From the NCBI GenBank assembly GCA_900553465.1, contig USDT01000030.1, forward strand, positions 1 to 34,703: a stretch of DNA of 34,703 bases, read 5' to 3'. This DNA comes from an uncultured Prevotella sp. (GTDB lineage Bacteria > Bacteroidota > Bacteroidia > Bacteroidales > Bacteroidaceae). Shown piece after piece: positions 25,980 through 34,650 of the stretch (its first letter is position 1; each line of letters opens with the position of its first letter). Made by a program: the position numbers and the translations under genes. The notes beneath the pieces are model-generated. The model did no database searches and had not been told where the DNA came from. It worked only from the letters and a program-made list of their open reading frames with translations.

Positions 25980-26032
25980 AAAGGGAGACAGACGTCCCGG
26001 AATACAGTTTCCGGCGCCTGTCTCCCTTTTTT
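25980..26032 (+). terminator. Terminator of the first LRR gene
   Basis: AAAGGGAGACAG (25980-25991) pairs with CTGTCTCCCTTT (26018-26029), with an inner CCGGAA/TTCCGG pairing, followed by a T-run to 26032. Confidence 0.85.
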
Positions 26033-26180
26033 CTGTATATGCGTTTTTTGTTAATTGTGTTAAAACCGCGCCGGCTGCGCAACAACGTCAGCATATAATG
26101 ACTATATTTACGGCATGTTGGCTCCACGCATGCAGATGACATGAACCTGGTGGAAATGTAGTTCCTTAATAATAAGACTT

Positions 26181-27587
26181 ATGAGAAAGTTTATGCTGTT
26201 GTCGCTTGCGCTAGTCAGTACCGTGCTGAACGCGCAGACAAGTTTCAGAAGCGGTCAGTTTACCTATACAGTGACAAGTCCCCGAACGGTTGAGGTGTCG
26301 GCTGTCGACGACAAGGACGCGTCGGGCACGCCGGTCCATGATTATGTCATACCGGCCACGGTGAGCCACGAAGGCACCACATACCGTGTGACGTCGCTTG
26401 GCGAGGACCTTTTTTACCGCAAGGACCCAAGGACGGTTTCCATTCCTGAGAGCGTCGATTCGATAAAAACCGGAGCCTTTCTCTCTGCCGATAACCTTAC
26501 CTCCATTGCTTTTCCTTCCGGGCTGAAGTATATCGGTGGTGCATCTTTCAGTTCTTCCGGACTGAAGAGCATCGTCATACCTTCCTCCGTTGTTGAGATA
26601 GGTGAGAACGCGTTTTTCTCCTGCAAGTCTCTTTCTTCTGTCCAGCTTGGCAAGGGACTGAAGAAGATAGGCAACGCGGCGTTCTTCGGCTGTGCGCTGT
26701 CTTCTGTCGAGCTTCCCGAAGGCATTGACAGCATACCCGAGGCCCTCTTCCACTGTTGCGCCGCTCTCCGTTCGGTAAAGATGGGCTCCGGCATCTCTTA
26801 CATAGGCGACCTTGCATTCCGCGAGTGTCCCTCGCTCACGTCGATAGACATTCCGTCCGGTGTCACCCATATAGGCAACGACGCCTTTCTCGGCTGCACA
26901 TCGCTCACAAGTCTGCGGCTTCCGGCGTCGCTCGAGACTCTCGGCACATGCTTCGCTGCATGCAGTGGTATCACGAAGCTCACTGTGGAGAAAGGCAACA
27001 GCCACTTCGTCACGGACGGCGGAGCCGTGTATGATGCCGGCAGAAGAGTGCTTTATGCCGTGCCGTCAAAAGGACTTCAGAGCATCACCGTGCCGTCCGG
27101 ATGTCTCAGAATATACCGCGGCGCGTTCTGGGGCAGCGACATAAAGAGCGTGACATTGCCTGAAGGAATACAGAAGATTGACGATAAAGCCTTCCTCGGG
27201 TCGGCACTTGAGAACATCAATCTGCCGGCGTCCATAATATATATAGGCGAGAGGGCTTTCGCTCATACAAGGCTCACCGAGGTGACACTGCCCGAACAGA
27301 TCGATAGGCTCAGCGACGCTGCCTTTGCGGAGTGCGCCGGACTTGCCTCCGTCACTATGCCACAGGGACTCAGGTACATCTGTCACCGTGCGTTCATCGG
27401 GTGTCCTGCACTTAAAAGGATAAACTGCCCATGCACTACGCCACCCGAATTTGAAAAGGAGGAATCAGAGCAACTAAAATCCTTCACCCTCGTCACGGGT
27501 GCCACGCTCCGTGTCCCGAAGAACTGTTCGGCGTCTTATCGTGATGCAGGATACGCGGAGTTTTTCGACATAACGGAGATGTGGTAG
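26181..27587 (+). CDS. BspA-like leucine-rich-repeat protein, tail-less tandem paralogue
   Basis: 468 residues with a signal peptide (cleavage after LNAQ, 19). It aligns end to end with residues 1 to about 470 of the LRR protein at 24000, including the QTSF start, the same order of LRR_5 units and the VPKNCSASYRDAGYAEFF block. It stops directly after that block, so it lacks the beta-sandwich region and the sorting tail. No remnant of those domains is visible in the 194 nt downstream. It may be periplasmic, secreted by another route, or a partner of the longer protein. No clear promoter is visible, only a weak TATATTTA about 75 nt upstream. Confidence 0.88.
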   Translation: MRKFMLLSLALVSTVLNAQTSFRSGQFTYTVTSPRTVEVSAVDDKDASGTPVHDYVIPATVSHEGTTYRVTSLGEDLFYRKDPRTVSIPESVDSIKTGAFLSADNLTSIAFPSGLKYIGGASFSSSGLKSIVIPSSVVEIGENAFFSCKSLSSVQLGKGLKKIGNAAFFGCALSSVELPEGIDSIPEALFHCCAALRSVKMGSGISYIGDLAFRECPSLTSIDIPSGVTHIGNDAFLGCTSLTSLRLPASLETLGTCFAACSGITKLTVEKGNSHFVTDGGAVYDAGRRVLYAVPSKGLQSITVPSGCLRIYRGAFWGSDIKSVTLPEGIQKIDDKAFLGSALENINLPASIIYIGERAFAHTRLTEVTLPEQIDRLSDAAFAECAGLASVTMPQGLRYICHRAFIGCPALKRINCPCTTPPEFEKEESEQLKSFTLVTGATLRVPKNCSASYRDAGYAEFFDITEMW

Positions 27588-27738
27588 GATGTATCTGTCA
27601 GGACTGTGAGGCCAATGGGTACGCGGATGCTGTTCCTGCCTTCCGGATTGACGGCTGTGTGAAGGGCGGAAGACGTAAGAATGTCTGTTTTATGGCAAAT
27701 AAGCATGGCCGCGGTGCGTTTCGATAAGAAATAATCAT

Positions 27739-27746
27739 TAACTTTG
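27739..27746 (+). promoter_or_regulatory. -7 element for the SGNH hydrolase gene
   Basis: TAACTTTG at 27739-27746, about 35 nt before the ATG, matches TAnnTTTG. The -33 region has only a partial match (TTTC). Confidence 0.5.
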
Positions 27747-27781
27747 TCCGACACAGATATTATACACGAAGAACAAAGTTT

Positions 27782-28642
27782 ATGATTATGAGAAACCTTC
27801 AACGCCGGTCCGCCGCATTCTTCATGGCGGCCCTCATATTGCTTGCCGACCTTGTGCCGTTGCCGGCTCTTGCAGCCCGTAGTACAGATACTGCCGTCCG
27901 GAACATGGCCGAAAGCCAGTGGCGCGGCCGCCGTGTGGCATTCCTCGGTGACTCCATCACCGACGCACAGCGCGTGGGCACCACCCGCTGCTACTGGGAA
28001 TATCTGGCCGATATGCTCGGCATCGTGCCGCTGGTGTATGGCATCAACGGCCATCAGATGAGCGATCTTGCCGGTCAGGCGCGCCGTCTGTTCGAGGAAC
28101 GTGGCGACAGCGTGGATGCCATAATGATATTCGCAGGTACAAACGACTACAACTGTGGCGTGCCCGTGGGTGAATGGTATGAGACGGGCGAGCGCGAGAC
28201 CGTTGTCGGCGGAGGCGGAAAGGCCGTGCGCAAATACCGTACGCCCGTGATGAGCGACGCCACGTTCAAGGGCCGCATCAACATACTGATGGACTTTCTC
28301 AAGACCAATTATCCCGATAAGCAGATCATAATGCTCACGCCCATCCACCGTGCCTACGCCTGTTTCGGACCTGACAACATACAGCCCGATGAGCGTTTCG
28401 CCAACAGCATAGGCGTGTTTTTCGACGAATATGTTGAGGCTGTGAAGGAAGCTGCCGGTGTTTGGGCTGTGCCGGTGATAGATCTCAACAGCCTGAGCGG
28501 GCTCTATCCGCTCAACGATTCACACGTACGCTATTTCAGCAATGGCAAGACCGACCGTCTGCATCCCAATGCCGCAGGCCACAAGCGTATGGCTCAGACT
28601 ATCGCCCGTCAGATGTTGGTACTGCCGGCAGTGTTTGATTGA
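27782..28642 (+). CDS. Secreted SGNH/GDSL hydrolase
   Basis: 286 residues with a signal peptide (about 1-32, ALAA). A second ATG at 27788 is an equally possible start and does not change the signal. Block I is AFLGDSIT with nucleophile Ser58, block III is FAGTND with Asn121, and block V is DRLHPNAAGH with Asp258 and His261. SGNH enzymes of this kind remove acyl groups from carbohydrates or lipids outside the cytoplasm, which would fit the nearby glycosidases, but the substrate is not visible in the sequence. The gene stands alone, with a 770-nt gap after it. Confidence 0.88.
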   Translation: MIMRNLQRRSAAFFMAALILLADLVPLPALAARSTDTAVRNMAESQWRGRRVAFLGDSITDAQRVGTTRCYWEYLADMLGIVPLVYGINGHQMSDLAGQARRLFEERGDSVDAIMIFAGTNDYNCGVPVGEWYETGERETVVGGGGKAVRKYRTPVMSDATFKGRINILMDFLKTNYPDKQIIMLTPIHRAYACFGPDNIQPDERFANSIGVFFDEYVEAVKEAAGVWAVPVIDLNSLSGLYPLNDSHVRYFSNGKTDRLHPNAAGHKRMAQTIARQMLVLPAVFD

Positions 28643-28799
28643 CATACAGTAGCAGTGTCTGCATTTTGCTGCAGTGGCATTTCCGGCATCAGGAACAGCC
28701 GCACGCATATTCCCGTGTGGATGTCATTTCGGGGAGAAAAAGGCAAGACGATAATTCCTTATCGTTAACCATATACGGGCCGAATGTTAAAATGCGATG

Positions 28800-29047
28800 C
28801 GTGAGAGTCGCGTTTTTTCGTCCAGCTTTGTTTTTATGCGTAAAAACAGAGTTTTTGCGCACTTCTCATAATGAGTTGATAGTCAGATAGTTTTCTGCTT
28901 GCGATGTTTTCCTACTGCTTCTTCGGGCTTGCGAAACAGCCTTTATTGCATGACGAAACAGGCCGTTTCGGAGCATGATATGGTTCATTTTGCGTGCCGA
29001 AATGAACTTTTTGACGTGCCGGAATGGACCGTTTTGCAAGCCGGTGG
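28800..29047 (-). repeat. Intergenic structured element, copy C
   Basis: The 770-nt gap between the SGNH and GH5 genes holds a fourth, diverged copy. Read on the minus strand, 11-nt units fill about 29047-28894 (plus-strand examples: catgacgaaac at 28949, cgtgccgaaat at 28993, cgtgccggaat at 29015). A small hairpin CTCA-TTA-TGAG lies at 28875-28865. AAACTCT is at 28854-28848, exactly 10 nt from the hairpin as in copies A and B. An inverted repeat GCGTAAAAAC/GTTTTTGCGC overlaps the box. In the array, GATATGGTTC (28976-28985) is also found in copy A at 195-204. The conserved first 48 nt of A and B are not recognisable. Confidence 0.55.
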
Positions 29048-29303
29048 TTGCCTGGTCGACTTTCTGTTGCGTCCCCGGTGAGTGTCGGAAAGCCTTTTGG
29101 GGTTCTCCCGTGCAGTTTTTATGATGGCGTGAGATGAACTCTGGAGGGGATTTGTTTTAACTTAAAACTGTTAATTTTGCGCTGCATAAAAAGTGAAAGA
29201 ATATTGCTTTTCCGTCTGCCATGGTGCCTGTATCTCACTATGATATTACATGATGCAGGATGATGTCCGGCATTATAAAAAATGATAAAACATGCTTCTT
29301 TCA

Positions 29304-29335
29304 TTTGCTTTTGCATCCACCTTTCACTATATTTG
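29304..29335 (+). promoter_or_regulatory. Promoter for the GH5 gene
   Basis: TTTG at 29304-29307, 20 nt, then TATATTTG at 29328-29335: a full consensus match, about 78 nt before the ATG at 29414. Confidence 0.75.
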
Positions 29336-29413
29336 CATTCGCGTAACCGGCAGAGGCGTCCTTGCGCTGCCGCCGGTCGTTACAACCTGCACTACTGACA
29401 TAAACCGAAAAAC

Positions 29414-30508
29414 ATGAAACACAGACTGATTATTCTTATTGCATTGCTCCTGAAGGGCTTTGTTTGTATGGCCGGCGATTTTGTGCCCGGCCGAGGTGTG
29501 AATATTGCCCACTGGCTTTCGCAGTGCTATTACAAGGACATCCCGAGAGAGAAGTTTGTCACTGCCGACGATTTCAAGGAGATAGCACGGCAGGGATTCG
29601 ACCATGTGCGCCTGCCGCTCGACGAAAAGGAACTTTGGAATGCGGACGGTACACGTAATAAAGAGGTGTTCGGCATACTGCACGCCGGCATAAAGAGCGC
29701 GATAAAGAACGGTTTGAAGGTTGTCGTGGACCTGCACATCGTGCATGCGCACGACTTCAACGCCGGAGCCGAGGGGCGTACCAACTCGTTGTGGGACAGT
29801 GAGGCGGACCAGGAACATCTGTGTCGTCTGTGGGAGGAACTGTCGGACGAACTGCACAAATACAGCAACGATGATGTGGCATACGAGATAATGAACGAAC
29901 CGGTGGCCCCCGACCATGAGGCGTGGAACAGGCTTGTGGCAAAGGTGTACGACGTCATCAGGAGCCGTGAGAAGCACCGCCCGATAGTTGTGGGTTCAAA
30001 TATGTGGCAGCAGACTGCCACGTTTGAGCATCTGCGTGTGCCGGAAGGCGACGACAACATCATCCTGAGCTTCCATTTCTATGAGCCTTATTTCTTCACA
30101 CACTACAAAGCCGGATGGACCGAACATAAGGATTTCGGTGGAACGGTGCACTATCCCGGAGAGATTGTCACCGCCGAGGAACTGGCTGCCATGACCGGCC
30201 GCGACCGCCAGCTGGCCGAGGGTTGGGTTACTGTGTGGGACCGTCAGCGTCTGAAGGACAACGTGATGAAGGCAAAGAAGAAGGCCGACGAACTGGGACT
30301 TGTGCTCTACTGTGGCGAGTTTGGAGTCTATAGCCGTGTGCCGGAGGCCGATGCTCTGCGATGGCTTGGCGACCTTACGGGTGTGCTCGACGAGCTTGGC
30401 ATATCGTGGGCGTTGTGGAATTACAAGGACGGTGGCGGCTTCGGCCTGCGCAACATCAGGACAGGCGAGTGGAAGACACGCTATGTCGACGCTCTGATGC
30501 ACCGTTGA
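29414..30508 (+). CDS. Secreted GH5 family glycanase (cellulase-like)
   Basis: 364 residues with a signal peptide (about 1-20, VCMA). The GH5 barrel is complete: GVNIAHWLS at 28-36, FDHVRLPLD at 62-70, VVVDLHIVHAHD at 103-114, the acid/base in YEIMNEP (Glu162), HFYEPYFFTH at 221-230, the nucleophile in LYCGEFGV (Glu302), and WALWNYKDGGGFGLR near the end. Length equals a single catalytic domain, with no carbohydrate-binding module. GH5 enzymes cut beta-1,4-glucan, mannan or related polymers by a retaining mechanism; the subfamily cannot be decided by eye. No sorting tail is present. Confidence 0.9.
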   Translation: MKHRLIILIALLLKGFVCMAGDFVPGRGVNIAHWLSQCYYKDIPREKFVTADDFKEIARQGFDHVRLPLDEKELWNADGTRNKEVFGILHAGIKSAIKNGLKVVVDLHIVHAHDFNAGAEGRTNSLWDSEADQEHLCRLWEELSDELHKYSNDDVAYEIMNEPVAPDHEAWNRLVAKVYDVIRSREKHRPIVVGSNMWQQTATFEHLRVPEGDDNIILSFHFYEPYFFTHYKAGWTEHKDFGGTVHYPGEIVTAEELAAMTGRDRQLAEGWVTVWDRQRLKDNVMKAKKKADELGLVLYCGEFGVYSRVPEADALRWLGDLTGVLDELGISWALWNYKDGGGFGLRNIRTGEWKTRYVDALMHR

Positions 30509-30581
30509 GGCCTTTATGGCATGTCTGCGTCTGACGCGCACATATATAGATATGTATTGTCCGCTGACAATATCACGGCGT

Positions 30582-30609
30582 GCGCCGGTTCCGTTTTCGG
30601 GGCCGGCGC
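30582..30609 (+). terminator. Terminator-like hairpin after the GH5 gene
   Basis: GCGCCGGTTCCG (30582-30593) pairs with CGGGGCCGGCGC (30598-30609) through 10 Watson-Crick and two G-U pairs, with a TTTT loop. Only a short T-run follows, so the call is moderate. Confidence 0.5.
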
Positions 30610-30718
30610 TGCTGTTTCCATCGGTCTTGAATGGACATGCCCGGGCCGTCGGTATCGAATCAGTAAAACGGGTATTTATGTCCGTTAAGAAGGTATCGGG
30701 CCGTTGGAATAATAAGAA

Positions 30719-30726
30719 TAAATTTG
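30719..30726 (+). promoter_or_regulatory. -7 element for the alpha/beta hydrolase gene
   Basis: TAAATTTG at 30719-30726, about 29 nt before the ATG, matches TAnnTTTG. The -33 region is weak. Confidence 0.5.
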
Positions 30727-30754
30727 CAGCGTACAATAAAAACAGACTGATATT

Positions 30755-31813
30755 ATGAACATAAAGACTGTAATGATGGCGGCTGTGCTGGCTGTCGCGT
30801 CGGCGACCGGTGCTCAGACAGCCGGTAAAAACAAGATTGATATGGAGAAACTGGAACTTACACAGGAGTGGGACAAGACGTTCCCGAAGAATGAAAAGGT
30901 TGTTCACGAGAAGGTGACGTTCTGCAACCGTTACGGCATAACGCTTGCGGCCGATCTGTATAAGCCTGTAGGAGCAGAGGGCAAGCTGCCGGCCGTGGCG
31001 GTGAGTGGGCCGTTCGGCGCAGTGAAGGAGCAGGCGTCGGGACTTTATGCGCAGGAACTGGCCAGCCGTGGATTTCTCACCATTGCCTTCGATCCGTCGT
31101 TTACGGGTGAGAGCGGCGGCAGTCCGCGCTATGTGGCATCGCCAGACATCAATACCGAAGACTTCTGTGCGGCAGTCGATTTTCTGTCGGTGCGCAACGA
31201 TGTCGATACAGCCCGCATCGGTATTCTCGGCATCTGCGGATGGGGCGGCTTGGCTCTCAACGCGGCAGCAGTGGACACCCGCGTAAAGGCTACGGTGGCT
31301 TCGACCATGTACGATATGAGTCGCGTGACGGCAAACGGATATTTCGATGCCGGCGACAACACAGAAGCGCGTCAGGCTTTGCGCCGTCAGCTCAGTGCCC
31401 AGCGCACCGAGGACTACCGCAACGGAACGTATGCGCGTGCCGGAGGAGTGGTGGATCCGCTGCCGGAGAATGCTCCGCAGTTTGTGAAAGACTATTACGC
31501 ATATTACAAGACGGAGCGCGGCTATCACAAACGGTCGCTCAACTCCAACGACGGATGGAACACAACGTCGTCGCTCTCGTTCCTCAACATGCCGCTGATG
31601 ACATACATAGGCGAGATAGGCAGCGCTGTCATGATAGTGCATGGCGAGAAAGCGCACTCGCGCTATTTCGGTGAGGACGCCTTCAAACGTCTGAAGGGTG
31701 ACAACAAGAAACTCGTGATAGTGCCGGGAGCCAACCATACCGACCTGTACGAGAACATGGAGAAGATACCTTTTGACGGGATTGAGGAGTTCTATCGCAC
31801 GTATCTTCGTTGA
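30755..31813 (+). CDS. Exported alpha/beta hydrolase with cysteine nucleophile elbow (dienelactone hydrolase-like)
   Basis: 352 residues with an N-terminal signal peptide (cleavage near 20, TGAQ). The fold is that of dienelactone hydrolase/X-Pro dipeptidyl-peptidase-like proteins: GITLAADLYKP at 61-71, GPFGAVKEQASGLYAQELASRGF at about 85-107 (oxyanion region), AFDPSFTGESGG at 111-122, the nucleophile elbow GILGICGWGG with Cys161 where serine is common, and a late His in VPGANHTDLYE. A cysteine at this place is known for dienelactone hydrolases. The natural substrate is unknown. The cyclophilin-like lipoprotein gene follows after 102 nt on the same strand and may be co-transcribed. Confidence 0.82.
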   Translation: MNIKTVMMAAVLAVASATGAQTAGKNKIDMEKLELTQEWDKTFPKNEKVVHEKVTFCNRYGITLAADLYKPVGAEGKLPAVAVSGPFGAVKEQASGLYAQELASRGFLTIAFDPSFTGESGGSPRYVASPDINTEDFCAAVDFLSVRNDVDTARIGILGICGWGGLALNAAAVDTRVKATVASTMYDMSRVTANGYFDAGDNTEARQALRRQLSAQRTEDYRNGTYARAGGVVDPLPENAPQFVKDYYAYYKTERGYHKRSLNSNDGWNTTSSLSFLNMPLMTYIGEIGSAVMIVHGEKAHSRYFGEDAFKRLKGDNKKLVIVPGANHTDLYENMEKIPFDGIEEFYRTYLR

Positions 31814-31915
31814 TGCATACAGCCGTGTGGAAGTCTGTGCGGGTAGGCGATTGCTGCATGGCGGACTTGGATATATGGATGTTTTGCAGTGGAATGATAT
31901 TTAAAACTATACAGT

Positions 31916-32458
31916 ATGAAGTATCTTATACAGTTTGTCGTCGCTCTTTCGGTGGTGTGTCTGGCAGGCGGTTTCGCTGCCTGTTCGGAGGAGAATGGTG
32001 CGGCGGCCGGGACAGTTCAGCCACCGCCAGGTACTGACGGCGGAGGAGCAGATGAAGGAAACAGTGATAATGATGAAATAAACGATACTATTATGAACAA
32101 CAGAATAAACATAACCGTGGGCGGCCGGACGTATGTTGCGACGCTGGCCGACAACGCTGCGGCACGGGCTTTTGCTGCCCTTATGCCACTTACAGTAAGT
32201 ATGAACGATCTGAACGGCAACGAGAAATATCATTATCTTGACACGTCGCTGCCGGTGGAAAGCAGCAGGCCGGGGACTATACATGCCGGTGACCTGATGC
32301 TCTATGGCAGTTCGTGCGTGGTGCTTTTCTATGAGACGTTTGCTTCCGGGTACAGTTATACGAGGCTGGGAAGGATAGACAACCCTGAAGGACTGGCCGG
32401 TGTGTTGGGTAGCGGAAGCGTGAAGGTGACGTTCTGCAGGACGGACAGTGGAAAGTGA
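31916..32458 (+). CDS. Lipoprotein with cyclophilin-like domain
   Basis: 180 residues. The signal sequence ends in a lipobox (GFAAC, Cys23). A low-complexity linker rich in Pro, Gly and Asp spans about 30-57. The domain from about 62 to 176 matches the cyclophilin-like fold common in Bacteroidales lipoproteins and alone in small cytoplasmic proteins: ITVGGRTYVATLADNAAARAF, then LNGNEKYHYLDTSLP, RPGTIHAGDLMLYGS and YSYTRLGRID. Whether these proteins have peptidyl-prolyl isomerase activity is not established to my knowledge. The protein would face the periplasm or the cell surface. The gene ends before a strong terminator shared with the convergent S41 protease gene. Confidence 0.85.
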   Translation: MKYLIQFVVALSVVCLAGGFAACSEENGAAAGTVQPPPGTDGGGADEGNSDNDEINDTIMNNRINITVGGRTYVATLADNAAARAFAALMPLTVSMNDLNGNEKYHYLDTSLPVESSRPGTIHAGDLMLYGSSCVVLFYETFASGYSYTRLGRIDNPEGLAGVLGSGSVKVTFCRTDSGK

Positions 32459-32513
32459 CGGCCGGAGAGGAAGTGCACCGGAGTGTTGCGGAAGAGATAT
32501 AACAGGTTGATAT

Positions 32514-32569
32514 ATAAAAGCAAGACATCCTGCGCGTCGGGTGATGACGGCAGGATGTCTTGCTTTTAT
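32514..32569. terminator. Bidirectional terminator between convergent genes
   Basis: A perfect 19-bp stem (32514-32532 with 32551-32569) with an 18-nt loop has A-rich and T-rich ends on both strands. It serves the lipoprotein gene (plus) and the S41 protease gene (minus). Confidence 0.9.
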
Positions 32570-32616
32570 TTGTGTGTATGACGTGAGGTGTCGTGCGTTT
32601 GGCAGACACGTTTGCG

Positions 32617-34299
32617 TCATTCTTTCTTCTCGGCTTTGGGTTGCAGTGTCGCCGCATATTCCTCGGGCGACTTCAGCAGACGTATGGCCTCCTTCAGCTG
32701 TTTGTCGTAGCGCAGGCTGTTCTCCAGGGCTCCGCGCTGGAAGTAGTAGGCTGTTATGATGTCGGAGGTGAGCATCTGTTTTATCTTCTGCTTGTTGTAG
32801 TCGAAGTCGAGGTCCTTTGCAATGTTGTGCTTCAGCTTTTTCTCCAATGCCTCGAACTCCGGTTTAGCATCCTCGTAGTAGCCTTCGAACTTGGCAAGTT
32901 TCACAAGTTCTTCGAGACATTTCTCACTCACGCGGTCGTAAGTGAAGTTGCTGTTTATGACACGCTGCTTGAATTCCTCATAGTCGGCGTCGCTTATCTC
33001 GAACTCTGAGGCCGGAGCTATCGTTGGATGGTTCTTGATGTAATCCACCACATAGTTGAACATGAGGTCTGTGGTGTCCACGCGCTGCAGATAGTATGCT
33101 ATGTTGGGCAATGAGTCCGGCTCAATCTTGATGTCCGGTTCGATGCCTCCGCCGTCGTGCACTATGCGTCCGTTACGTGTGCGGAACTCTCGTGTGAGCG
33201 AGTCGGGCACGTGCTCGGTATATCCGCCCTGCGAGTGTTTGTAGTTGATTGCCTGTATGCAGCGTCCGCTCGGGGTGAAATATTTGGCAGTGGTGAGTTT
33301 CAGATTGCCGTTGTAGGGCAGCTGTACGTTTGGCACCTGTACAAGTCCCTTGCCGTATGTGCGTGTTCCCATTATCACGGCGCGGTCGAGATCCTGGAAT
33401 GCTCCGCTGGTTATCTCGCTGGCACTTGCCGTTATCTCATTCACAAGCACTACGATAGGCATCACCGTGTCGATGGGTTCGACGGTGGTCTTGTAGTTCT
33501 GGTTGGAACGCTGCATCTTGCCCTTCATCGACAGCAGGTCGGTGTTTTTGGGGATAAAGATGTTGAGAATGGCCAGCGCTTCCTGCACAGAGCCTCCGCC
33601 GTTGTTGCGCAGGTCGATCACCAGACCCTTGGCTCCTTGCTTCTTCAGATCGATGAAGGCGCGGCGGAAATCCTTTGAGCAGTTCTCGCCGACGTACGAG
33701 TCGAGGTCGATGTAGCCTATGTCGCCGTCCTGCATGCCGTAATATGGCAGGTCGGGCATCTGTATGGCCTTGCGCTGTATTTTGAATGTCATGTCCTTGC
33801 CGGTTGACGGACGGTGTATCTTCAGCTCGAGTGTGGTGCCCGCATCGCCGCGCAGATGCTCGCTGACGTATGCGTTTGTCTTGTCGGTCATGTCCTCACC
33901 GTCGATGCTAAGTATGATGTCGCCTTTCTTCAGACCCACTTCTGCGGCAGGCATGTTCTCGTAAGGTTCGTTTATTACGACGCGTTTGCGCGTGAAGTTA
34001 TAGCTTATTATCGAACCTATGCCGGCATATTTGCCCGTGAGCATCTGCTTGAACTCAGCCGATTTGTCCTCCGGATAATATTCCGTGTAAGGGTCGAGGC
34101 TGCGCAGCATGGCCTTTATGCCGTTGCCGATGACCTCGTCGGCGTTGAGCGTATCGACGTACATGAGGTCAAGATTTTTGTATATGGCATTGAATACGTC
34201 CAGATTTTTGGCCACCTTGAAGTTGTGGTCGTCGTTTTTCTGTGCAAGAACCGTCGCGGCGCCAAGCAGCATCACGCAGAACAATATGGTTTTTCTCAT
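32617..34299 (-). CDS. C-terminal processing serine protease (S41 family, CtpA-like)
   Basis: 560 residues with a signal peptide (cleavage after VLAQ, 20). A PDZ domain covers about 85-175 (GIGSIISY, PAAEVGLKKGDIILSIDG). The S41 catalytic core follows: GYIDLDSY at 195-202, GLVIDLRNNGGGSVQEA at 225-241, nucleophile Ser292 in NEITASASEI, and the general base Lys317 in GTRTYGKGLVQ, 25 residues later as in the family. A C-terminal helical extension runs from about 420 to 560. These proteases trim C termini of periplasmic proteins. It has its own promoter and is not linked to a partner gene. Confidence 0.93.
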   Translation of the reverse strand: MRKTILFCVMLLGAATVLAQKNDDHNFKVAKNLDVFNAIYKNLDLMYVDTLNADEVIGNGIKAMLRSLDPYTEYYPEDKSAEFKQMLTGKYAGIGSIISYNFTRKRVVINEPYENMPAAEVGLKKGDIILSIDGEDMTDKTNAYVSEHLRGDAGTTLELKIHRPSTGKDMTFKIQRKAIQMPDLPYYGMQDGDIGYIDLDSYVGENCSKDFRRAFIDLKKQGAKGLVIDLRNNGGGSVQEALAILNIFIPKNTDLLSMKGKMQRSNQNYKTTVEPIDTVMPIVVLVNEITASASEITSGAFQDLDRAVIMGTRTYGKGLVQVPNVQLPYNGNLKLTTAKYFTPSGRCIQAINYKHSQGGYTEHVPDSLTREFRTRNGRIVHDGGGIEPDIKIEPDSLPNIAYYLQRVDTTDLMFNYVVDYIKNHPTIAPASEFEISDADYEEFKQRVINSNFTYDRVSEKCLEELVKLAKFEGYYEDAKPEFEALEKKLKHNIAKDLDFDYNKQKIKQMLTSDIITAYYFQRGALENSLRYDKQLKEAIRLLKSPEEYAATLQPKAEKKE

Positions 34300-34347
34300 A
34301 ATCGGCTTTTATATTAATATAATGTGGTAAGTCTTTATAAAGCGTTG

Positions 34348-34378
34348 CAAAGGTAATGTAAGTTGCGGGCAGTACAAA
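34348..34378 (-). promoter_or_regulatory. Promoter for the S41 protease gene
   Basis: On the minus strand TTTG (34378-34375), 19 nt, then TACCTTTG (34355-34348). This is a full consensus match with a leader of about 45 nt. The remainder of the gap up to the tRNA promoter (34379-34599) is A/T-rich and holds nothing I recognise. Confidence 0.75.
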
Positions 34379-34599
34379 ATAAAAAGTATTTATTTTTCAT
34401 AATGCGACGTGGCGGAAAGCCGGATTTTGTGTGTCGGAACGGTGGCGGAATGCGAAAAACGGAGTATGTTTGTCATATCGATATTATATATTTTGCATCA
34501 TAAAAATGTCCGGATGAGTTCTGAAAATGCTGTTTTTATGCCCGAAAAGGCCGATAAACACGTTTTTTTGAAATAAATTTGAAATTTTTCGCGAAAATG

Positions 34600-34631
34600 T
34601 TTGGTGGTATGAAATAAACGCTGTACCTTTG
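34600..34631 (+). promoter_or_regulatory. Promoter for tRNA-Asn
   Basis: TTTG at 34600-34603, 20 nt, then TACCTTTG at 34624-34631, which ends 19 nt before the tRNA. This is an excellent match to the Bacteroidetes consensus. Confidence 0.8.
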
Positions 34632-34650
34632 CATCGCAATTAAGACAAAT

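Noticed and set aside
27588..27781. Remnant of the missing C-terminal domains of the second LRR protein
   Set aside because: No stretch resembling the beta-sandwich or sorting tail of the first LRR protein is readable in any frame.
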